Assembly: GCF_016865425.1 (NCBI RefSeq)
Contig: NZ_AP023355.1
Coordinates: 1,362,198-1,426,197 of the forward strand
Length of the DNA: 64,000 bases
DNA from: Actinocatenispora thailandica
GTDB taxonomy: Bacteria; Actinomycetota; Actinomycetes; Mycobacteriales; Micromonosporaceae
Direction of reading: 5' to 3'
Shown here: piece by piece, positions 57,670 through 64,000 of the stretch
Numbering within the stretch: position 1 is the stretch's first letter
Layout of the letters: the number at the start of each line of letters is the position of its first letter
Made by a program: the position numbers and the translations under genes
Notes under the pieces: model-generated
Seen by the model: only the letters and a program-made list of their open reading frames with translations
Told to the model about the DNA's origin: nothing
Databases searched by the model: none

Positions 57670-60431
57670 TGGGCACGCCGTCCGCCGCTGGCCGGGGTCC
57701 CGCTGAGCCGACACGTGCCAAGGGCTCCTCGGCGGACGGCAGGTCGCACCCGCGTCGCGGCCCGGATCTGCGCCTGGTCGGGGTGGCCACCGGCTGCTGG
57801 TTCGCCGTGCTGGCGGCGATCCGGGTGCCGCCGTCCGCCGCCCTGGCCGGTGCGGTGGTCGGCTTCGTAGCCGCCGCCGGGGTGCTGGCGTTCGCGGTGC
57901 ACCGCAAGCCGCGACGAGAAGCCGTCACCCGAACCGATCCCGGCCGCCTCGCCGTGGTGCTCCGGCTGCTGGTGTCCGTGCTGCTCGGCGCCGGGTGTGG
58001 CGCGCTCAGCACCGCAGCGCACACCTACCCCGCCCAGCTGGAGACGCTGGCGGCTCCGATCCGTGCTCACCGGCTGGTGCATGCCGACCTGACGGTCGCT
58101 GGTGATCCGCACGCCATCGCCGGCAGCGCCTTCGGCACGACCTGGCTGGTGCCGGCGACGCTGACGAGGTTCGCACCGGCGGCGGGCGGGCCCACCGTCC
58201 GAGCGCACGTCAGGGTCATCGGGTTCGGCAGCCAGCCGAGCTGGCGCTCGGTGCTTCCCGGTCAGCGGGTGGCGGTCACCGCCCGGTTGTCGCCGCCGCA
58301 GCGCGCCGACGGCACCGCCGCGGTCCTGTCGATCACCGAGCCGCCGAAGCGGCTCGGCGATCCACCCTGGTACCAGCGGGTCGCCGCCCGGCTCCGGGCC
58401 GGCTTGCAGGTAGCCTGCCGCGGGTTGCCGTCCGCCTCGGGCGGCCTGCTGCCTGGCCTGGTCGACGGGGACACCAGCCGCCTCGACCCGATCGTGCACG
58501 CCGACTTCGCGACCGCCGGGATGACGCACCTGACCGCCGTGAGCGGCTCGAACCTTGCGATCGTGCTCGGGTTCGTGCTGCTGGCGGCTCGCTGGGCCCG
58601 GGCCGGCCCGCGGGTCGCCGCGCTGGTCGGCGCGGCGGCCACGGTCGGGTTCGTGGTCCTCGTCCGGCCGGATCCGAGCGTGCTGCGGGCCGCCCTGATG
58701 GGTGGCCTGGGATTGCTCGCACTGGCGCTGCACCGGCCACGGGCGGCGGTTCCCGGCCTGGCGGCGTCGGTGTTCCTGCTGCTCCTCGTCGACCCCGCGC
58801 TGGCCGTGCAGCTCGGGTTCGTGCTCTCCGCACTCGCCACCCTGGGACTGTTGTTGTTCGCGCCGGCCTGGCGGGACGCGCTCCGTCGACGCCGCGTGCC
58901 AGGCGGCATCGCCGAGGTGGTCGCGGTGTCCACCGCCGCACACGTGGCCTGCGCGCCGGTGATCGCGGGCTTCGCCGGCACCGTCGGCCTTCTCGCCGTG
59001 CCGGCCAACGTGCTCGCCGAACCCGCGGTCGCACCGGCCACCGTGCTGGGGCTGGCCGCGGCGATCGCCTCACCTGTGTCGCCGACGGCGGCACATGCCC
59101 TTGCCTGGCTCGCCGACTGGCCGTGCCGCTGGCTGGTGCTGGTCGCGCACGGCGTCGCGGGCGCACCCGCCGCCACCCTGCCGTGGCCGGTGGGTGTGCT
59201 CGGCGCCGTACTGCTCGCCGTGATCCTGGTCGCCGCGGTCGTGGTTGCCGGCCATCGCACGGCGCGCCGGCTGCTGCTGGTCGTGGTGATCTGCGTGGTG
59301 GCGGGCGCCGCGCCGGTGCGGTGGCTCGCCGGCGGCTGGCCGCCGGATCGGTGGGTGTTCGTCGCCTGCGACGTCGGCCAGGGTGACGGGCTGGTGCTTC
59401 GGGCCGCCCCCGGACAGGCCGTGGTCGTCGATGCCGGACCGGAGCCGACCGCGATCGACGGGTGCCTGCGCCGGCTCGGCATCCGGTCCGTGCCGTTGTT
59501 GGTGTTCACCCACGACGACGCCGACCACGTCGGCGGCGTCGCCGGCGTCTTCGACGGCCGGCAGGTCGGCGCGGTCGGGGTTTCCCGTTTCCGCGGTACG
59601 AACGGGGGCAGGGCCCGGGTCGAGCGCGCCGCCGGCGCGCACGGACTGCGGCCGTTCCCGGTCCCGCCCGGCTGGCGTTACCGAGCGGGTGGCCTGGCGC
59701 TGACCGCGCTCGGCCCGCCGGAGCCGATGACCGGCACCGAGTCCGACACCAACAACAACTGCGTGGTGCTCCGGGCCGTGGCCGGGTCGGTATCGATCTT
59801 GCTGACCGGCGACGCCGGCCCGGAACTCCAGCAGGAGCTGCGGGTCGACGGTGCACCACTGCACGCCGACGTGCTGAAGGTTCCGCATCACGGAAGCGTC
59901 CACCAGGATCCGGACTTCGTCGCCGCGGTGGGGCCGAAGGTCGCGGTCGTCTCGGTCGGTGTCGACAACGACTACGGGCACCCGAACCCTGGCCTGCTGG
60001 CGAGGATCACCGCGGCCGGCATCCGGGTGGTGCGCACCGACCGGGACGGTGACGTGGCGGTCGTCGATACCGGTCGTGGCCTGGCGGTGGCCCGGCGGGG
60101 ACCGCCCCCGGGCCGTGCGCCGCCGAGTGCCCGGGCGCTGCCACCCGCGGTGACTCGGCCTGCACGCCGTTCGCCGCGCCGCCGGGGCCCGGGCTGCCGC
60201 CGGGGAACGGGGTATCGAACGATCGCGGCATTGCGTGGCTTCGGAGCGGCTCGACGGCGCAGGGCGGGGACGCGCGCGGGGGCGACCCGACCCGGTGTCG
60301 TGCCGGTCGGGGTGGCCGTGTGTCGCGCGGTCTCGACGCTCGTGGCGCCACGTCGGGCGACGTGGCCGGGCGCCGCGAAGGGCGGCGGCGTGCGGCGCCA
60401 CGGCTGGCGGGGATCATCGGATGCCGCCTGA
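57669..60431 (+). CDS. comEC: ComEC/Rec2 family DNA uptake channel protein
   Basis: A 920-residue membrane protein. The N-terminal region has membrane helices and an OB-like domain. The competence domain holds PGLVDGDTSRLDP, then MTHLTAVSGSNLAIVLGFVL. A metallo-beta-lactamase-like domain follows (FVACDVGQGDGLVLRAAP, FTHDDADHVGG, LKVPHHGSVHQD, VSVGVDNDYGHPNP). It forms the inner-membrane channel for single-strand DNA. The last about 100 residues after VARRGPPPGRAPP are Arg/Ala-rich and encoded by repetitive DNA, so the natural C-terminus is probably near residue 820. Confidence 0.9.
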   Translation: MGTPSAAGRGPAEPTRAKGSSADGRSHPRRGPDLRLVGVATGCWFAVLAAIRVPPSAALAGAVVGFVAAAGVLAFAVHRKPRREAVTRTDPGRLAVVLRLLVSVLLGAGCGALSTAAHTYPAQLETLAAPIRAHRLVHADLTVAGDPHAIAGSAFGTTWLVPATLTRFAPAAGGPTVRAHVRVIGFGSQPSWRSVLPGQRVAVTARLSPPQRADGTAAVLSITEPPKRLGDPPWYQRVAARLRAGLQVACRGLPSASGGLLPGLVDGDTSRLDPIVHADFATAGMTHLTAVSGSNLAIVLGFVLLAARWARAGPRVAALVGAAATVGFVVLVRPDPSVLRAALMGGLGLLALALHRPRAAVPGLAASVFLLLLVDPALAVQLGFVLSALATLGLLLFAPAWRDALRRRRVPGGIAEVVAVSTAAHVACAPVIAGFAGTVGLLAVPANVLAEPAVAPATVLGLAAAIASPVSPTAAHALAWLADWPCRWLVLVAHGVAGAPAATLPWPVGVLGAVLLAVILVAAVVVAGHRTARRLLLVVVICVVAGAAPVRWLAGGWPPDRWVFVACDVGQGDGLVLRAAPGQAVVVDAGPEPTAIDGCLRRLGIRSVPLLVFTHDDADHVGGVAGVFDGRQVGAVGVSRFRGTNGGRARVERAAGAHGLRPFPVPPGWRYRAGGLALTALGPPEPMTGTESDTNNNCVVLRAVAGSVSILLTGDAGPELQQELRVDGAPLHADVLKVPHHGSVHQDPDFVAAVGPKVAVVSVGVDNDYGHPNPGLLARITAAGIRVVRTDRDGDVAVVDTGRGLAVARRGPPPGRAPPSARALPPAVTRPARRSPRRRGPGCRRGTGYRTIAALRGFGAARRRRAGTRAGATRPGVVPVGVAVCRAVSTLVAPRRATWPGAAKGGGVRRHGWRGSSDAA

Positions 60432-60605
60432 TCCGGCTACTCACGGAGTCACGTCTGGCCGGGCGCCGTGAAGGGCGGCCGCTCGCGGCGGCGGATGGCC
60501 GGGTGCCGCCGTGAAGAGCGGCTACGCGCGGCGTCACGTCGGGCGGGGTGGCCGGGTGCCGTGACGGGCGGCTGCTCGGGGCGGCACGTGGCCGGGTGTC
60601 GCGGA
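60362..60605. repeat. Degenerate 40-base tandem repeats after comEC
   Basis: Units beginning TGGCCGGG[C/T]GCCG and containing GAAGGGCGGC recur about five times with length changes. The array begins within the comEC tail and ends before the holA promoter. No gene is seen between 60432 and 60672. Confidence 0.65.
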
Positions 60606-60672
60606 TGCCGAACAGCGCCCGGCGGGTCGACTGCCGGGACCCGGGCGGTCGGGGACGTGCCAGGATGGGTCC

Positions 60673-61629
60673 GTGAGCCAGACACCACCGCTGATTCGCC
60701 TGGTCCTCGGTGACGAGGAGTTGCTCGCCGCGCGCGCGGTGTCCGACGTGGTCGCCGCGGTCCGGGCGATCGAGCCGGACGCGCAGCCCACCGAGCGGGA
60801 CGCGAACGCCCTCACCGCCGGTGAGCTGGCGGCGTTGACCAGCCCATCGCTGTTCGGGGGGCGACAGGTCGTGGTGATTCGTGGTGCCCAGGACGCCAAG
60901 AAGGACCTGGCCGCGGCGCTGCTCGGCTACGCGGCCGCGCCGGCCGACGACGTCTGCCTGGTGTTGACGCATGCCGGCGGGAACAAAGGCAAGGCGCTCG
61001 CGGACGGGCTGCAGAAGGCGGGCGTCGAGGTGGTGCGCGCCGCGCGGATCACCCGGCCGCGGGAGCGGGTCGGCTTCGTGCGTGACGAGGTGCGAGGTCT
61101 GGGCGGTCGCTGCCCGGAGGACGCCGCGGAGGCGTTGATCTCGGCGGTCGGCAACGACCTGCGGGAGCTTGCGTCCGCCTGCGCGCAGCTGGTCGCCGAC
61201 ACCGGCGGGCGCCTCACCGTCGACATCGTCAACCGCTACTACCAGGGGCGATCGGAGGTGACCGGGTTCACGGTGGCGGACGCCGCCATGGTGGGCGACT
61301 TGGCCGCGGCACTGGAATCGTTGCGCTGGGCGCTCGCGATCGGCGTCGACCCGGTGCCGATCGCGGACGCGCTGGCCGACGGGGTGCGCACGGTGTCTCG
61401 GGTTGCCGGCGTGCGCGGTAATCCGTACCAGTTGGCATCGAAGCTGGGCATGCCGGCCTGGAAGATCGAGCGGGCTCAGCGGCAGGCGCGAGGCTGGTCA
61501 CCGGAGGGGCTGGCCGCGGCGATGCACGCCGCCGCCGCGGCCAATGCCGAGGTCAAGGGCGGTGCGGACAACAGGGGGTACGCGCTGGAACGGGCCATCC
61601 TCGCGGTGGCCGGTGCCCGCGGTCGCTGA
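60673..61629 (+). CDS. holA: DNA polymerase III subunit delta
   Basis: A 318-residue clamp-loader subunit (HolA). IRLVLGDEELLAARAVSDVV, LFGGRQVVVIRGAQDAKKDL and GNDLRELASACAQLVADTGG are family segments. The C-terminal collar domain has YQLASKLGMPAWKIERAQRQ and NAEVKGGADNRGYALERAIL. It opens the beta clamp on DNA. GTG 60673 gives the usual start MSQTPPLIRLV. It is in conserved order between comEC and rpsT. Confidence 0.93.
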   Translation: MSQTPPLIRLVLGDEELLAARAVSDVVAAVRAIEPDAQPTERDANALTAGELAALTSPSLFGGRQVVVIRGAQDAKKDLAAALLGYAAAPADDVCLVLTHAGGNKGKALADGLQKAGVEVVRAARITRPRERVGFVRDEVRGLGGRCPEDAAEALISAVGNDLRELASACAQLVADTGGRLTVDIVNRYYQGRSEVTGFTVADAAMVGDLAAALESLRWALAIGVDPVPIADALADGVRTVSRVAGVRGNPYQLASKLGMPAWKIERAQRQARGWSPEGLAAAMHAAAAANAEVKGGADNRGYALERAILAVAGARGR

Positions 61630-61645
61630 GCCGCCCGCCAGACTC

Positions 61646-61709
61646 GCCTCGCTGCCTCGCTGCCTCGCTGCCTCGCTGCCTCGCTGCCTCGCTGCCTCGC
61701 TGCCTCGCT
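61646..61709. repeat. Perfect 8-base tandem repeat, eight copies
   Basis: GCCTCGCT is repeated exactly eight times, starting 16 bases after the holA stop. Perfect identity implies recent expansion or slippage. Bases 61710-61915 hold nothing recognisable. Confidence 0.9.
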
Positions 61710-61915
61710 GGTGGTTTGGCGGCGCTCGGACGGCGCGCGGCGGGGCGCCGTACCGCCGGCGGGAACCGTGCGGCACGAGCGACGCGAACCGGCAGGAGCA
61801 GGGCGCCCACGTGCCGAGCAGCGACGGCGTCGGGCGGGTACGCCAAAAGCGGGGTCGCCGAACATTGGAGCGATGTCGGCGGGCCCCGCTGGGCGTGCTT
61901 GGCGCCTCGCCGCCG

Positions 61916-62182
61916 TCAGGCGGAGATCTGCTGGAACTGCTTGGCGATGGCCGACTTGCGGTTCGCCGCCTGGTTCTTGTGGATGACGCCCTTGCTCACG
62001 GCCTTGTCCAGCTTGCGCGACGCGTCACGCAGGGCGGTCTCGGCCTTCGCCGAGTCGCCGGCGTTGGCCGCCTCATGGAACGAGCGAATCGCCGTCTTCA
62101 GCGACGACTTGACCGCCTTGTTGCGCTGGCGGCGCTTCTCGTTCTGCCGGTTGCGCTTGATCTGGGACTTGATGTTCGCCAC
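61916..62182 (-). CDS. rpsT: 30S ribosomal protein S20
   Basis: An 88-residue S20. It has the start [20 protein letters not shown], the middle [20 protein letters not shown] and the end [20 protein letters not shown]. It binds 16S rRNA in the body of the 30S subunit. The GTG at 62182 gives the standard N-terminus; the longer open frame is not used. It is divergent from lepA, as usual in actinobacteria. Confidence 0.96.
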   Translation of the reverse strand: MANIKSQIKRNRQNEKRRQRNKAVKSSLKTAIRSFHEAANAGDSAKAETALRDASRKLDKAVSKGVIHKNQAANRKSAIAKQFQQISA

Positions 62183-62569
62183 GCGACAGCCTTCAGTCTT
62201 GGTCGGTACGGGTCGGGGTCTGCCTGCTGGCAGATAGTGCGCGCGCGTCCATGACGCGGCGGCACACACGAAGGATCAGGCTACCAGCCGCTTCGCCCGC
62301 GGTCGCAGCGGCCGTGCGCCCGCCCGGTCGGTACGGTGTGGGGTGGTGCCGACGTGGCCCGGCCGATTGTGCGGTGAATGCGGCATTCGTGCCCTGGATC
62401 CGGGTTGGTCGGGTGCCGCGCGGCGGCACCGCGCCGCTGCCGGGTGCGCGGTCCGCCGGCCGTGGGAGCATGGACGGCGCCGGCACGCCAGCCCCGGTGG
62501 CGCCGGTACCGCCGACCGGCCACGGCGTGCCCGAGACCCACGACGTGCCTCGAACAGAACGGACTCCGC
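62183..62569. promoter_or_regulatory. Divergent rpsT/lepA control region
   Basis: 387 bases without a gene. On the minus strand TAGCCT (62283-62278) is a likely rpsT -10 with GCGACC 17 bases upstream (weak -35), giving a leader of about 90 bases. No clear lepA promoter or strong lepA ribosome site was found. Confidence 0.4.
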
Positions 62570-64000
62570 GTGCCACACCAGCTCGATCCCGGTGTCACGG
62601 ATCCGCAGCGGATCCGCAACTTCTGCATCATCGCGCACATCGACCACGGCAAGTCCACCCTGGCCGACCGGATGCTGCAACTGACCGGCGTGGTCGACCA
62701 GCGACAGATGCGCGCGCAGTACCTCGACCGGATGGACATCGAGCGCGAGCGTGGCATCACGATCAAGTCCCAGGCGGTCCGGATGCCGTGGACCGTGCGC
62801 GAGGGCGACCTGGCCGGCGAGCCGTACGTGCTGAACATGATCGACACCCCCGGGCACGTCGACTTCACCTACGAGGTGTCCCGCAGCCTGGCCGCCTGCG
62901 AGGGTGCGGTGCTGCTGGTCGACGCGGCGCAGGGGATCGAGGCGCAGACGCTCGCCAACCTGTACCTGGCGCTGGAGAACGACCTGCACGTCATCCCGGT
63001 GCTGAACAAGATCGACCTGCCGGCCGCGCAGCCGGAGAAGTACGCCGAGGAGATCGCGCACCTGATCGGCGGCGACCCGGCGGACTGCCTGCGGGTGTCC
63101 GGCAAGACCGGCGAGGGTGTGCCGGAGCTGTTGGACGAGATCGTCCGCCAGTTCACCCCGCCGACCGGCGACCCGGACGGGCCGCCGCGGGCGTTGATCT
63201 TCGACTCGGTGTACGACATCTACCGCGGGGTGGTCACCTACGTGCGGATGGTCGACGGCCGGATCGAGGCCCGGGACCGGTTGACGATGATGTCCACCGG
63301 CGCCACCCACGAGCTGCTGGAACTCGGCGTCATCTCGCCGGAGCCGACCAAGTCGCCGGCGCTGGGGGTCGGTGAGGTGGGCTACCTGATCACCGGGGTC
63401 AAGGACGTCCGGCAGTCGAAGGTCGGTGACACGGTGACCGCGCTGGCCCGGCCGGCGGCCGAGCCGCTCGGCGGCTACTCGGATCCGAAGCCGATGGTCT
63501 ATTCCGGGCTCTATCCGATCGACGGCTCGGACTACCCGGCGCTGCGTGACGCGCTGGACAAGTTGAAGCTCAACGACGCCGCCCTGGCGTACGAGCCGGA
63601 GACCTCCGCGGCGCTCGGGTTCGGTTTCCGCTGCGGCTTCCTCGGTCTGCTGCACCTGGAGATCATCCGGGAGCGGCTGGAGCGCGAGTTCAATCTCGAC
63701 CTGATCTCCACCGCACCCAACGTGGTCTACCGGGTCGAGCTGGAGGACAACACCGAGCACACGGTGACCAACCCGAGCGAGTACCCGACGGGCAAGGTCG
63801 CCGCGGTCCACGAGCCGGTGGTGCGCGCCACCGTGCTGACACCCAACGACTTCGTCGGTGCCGTGATGGAGATCTGCCAGAACCGTCGCGGCAAGCTGCT
63901 CGGGATGGACTACCTGTCCGCCGACCGGGTGGAGCTGCGCTACACGCTGCCGCTGGCGGAGATCATTTTCGACTTCTTCGACCAGCTCAAGTCGCGCACC
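62570..64000 (+). CDS. lepA: Elongation factor 4 (LepA), 5-prime part
   Basis: The first 477 codons of LepA; the gene runs off the right edge. [20 protein letters not shown] is the G1 motif, [13 protein letters not shown]2, [15 protein letters not shown]3 and VLNKIDLP G4. Domain II starts near residue 200, and the LepA-specific [20 protein letters not shown] is in domain III. LepA is a translational GTPase that acts on stalled or assembling ribosomes. The GTG 62570 start gives [19 protein letters not shown]; its ribosome site is weak. Confidence 0.94.
   Translation, partial: MPHQLDPGVTDPQRIRNFCIIAHIDHGKSTLADRMLQLTGVVDQRQMRAQYLDRMDIERERGITIKSQAVRMPWTVREGDLAGEPYVLNMIDTPGHVDFTYEVSRSLAACEGAVLLVDAAQGIEAQTLANLYLALENDLHVIPVLNKIDLPAAQPEKYAEEIAHLIGGDPADCLRVSGKTGEGVPELLDEIVRQFTPPTGDPDGPPRALIFDSVYDIYRGVVTYVRMVDGRIEARDRLTMMSTGATHELLELGVISPEPTKSPALGVGEVGYLITGVKDVRQSKVGDTVTALARPAAEPLGGYSDPKPMVYSGLYPIDGSDYPALRDALDKLKLNDAALAYEPETSAALGFGFRCGFLGLLHLEIIRERLEREFNLDLISTAPNVVYRVELEDNTEHTVTNPSEYPTGKVAAVHEPVVRATVLTPNDFVGAVMEICQNRRGKLLGMDYLSADRVELRYTLPLAEIIFDFFDQLKSRT

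Noticed and set aside
61646-61709. Possible CRISPR array
   Set aside because: Units are 8 bases with no spacers and no cas genes nearby.
1-64000. tRNA or rRNA genes
   Set aside because: No cloverleaf with conserved T-loop sequence or rRNA-like segment was recognised in either strand by reading; a tRNAscan run would settle it.

Overview
This is a 64 kb piece of chromosome from a high-GC (about 72 percent by eye) actinomycete. GTG starts, leaderless promoters, an Scr1/DUF397 regulatory pair, Tat-lipoprotein transport and the nadD-rsfS-gpgP-comEA-comEC-holA-rpsT-lepA gene order all point that way. The style resembles Micromonosporaceae (perhaps Actinocatenispora-like), but the genus is a guess. 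No rRNA, tRNA, integrase, plasmid or phage module and no CRISPR array was seen.

Layout. (1) 1-9330 holds two Gfo/Idh/MocA oxidoreductase plus sugar-phosphate isomerase pairs, a DUF2087 regulator, a HEAT-repeat protein, a LysR/MFS divergent pair, an ArsR-type regulator divergent from an S41 peptidase with a structured leader, and an RpiB isomerase. (2) 9550-14155 and 19415-30652 look like the two halves of one polyol catabolic locus. The first half has a HAD phosphatase, a fused DhaK-DhaL kinase, an RpiB isomerase and an FGGY kinase. The second has a GlpD-type dehydrogenase, a class II aldolase, another FGGY kinase (apparent CTG start), a histidine phosphatase, a complete sugar ABC importer with two ATPases, and a DeoR regulator. 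(3) Between the halves, 14270-19411 is an accessory block: an APH-fold kinase, a Cys-tailed protein, an XRE-peptide deformylase fusion, a decapitated regulator, an Scr1/DUF397 pair and two small ORFs. (4) 30746-43937 holds a GNAT protein, an AraC-DinB protein, a secreted GH27 alpha-galactosidase, a methyltransferase, an S53 peptidase, a DUF3152 lipoprotein, a two-component system, a metallothionein-like peptide, an NRDE protein, and trpS with a Trp-Trp leader peptide. (5) 44138-53208 holds a degenerate FtsK-like protein with a membrane partner, two tandem M1 aminopeptidases and a PaaK-like ligase. (6) 53282-64000 is the conserved nadD to lepA housekeeping segment.

In the polyol locus, an importer would deliver a polyol or ketose. 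FGGY kinases or the Dak kinase would phosphorylate it, the GlpD-like enzyme would oxidise a polyol phosphate, and the RpiB-type isomerase and aldolase would feed central metabolism. The parts match glycerol (rhizobial glp) and tetritol (ery/ler/der) pathways, but the substrate is not fixed by sequence.

Three genes (methyltransferase, DUF3152 lipoprotein, comEA) are each broken by one apparent missing base in a G/C run. This may be assembly error rather than biology. GC-rich tandem repeats sit directly on or after stop codons at several loci.
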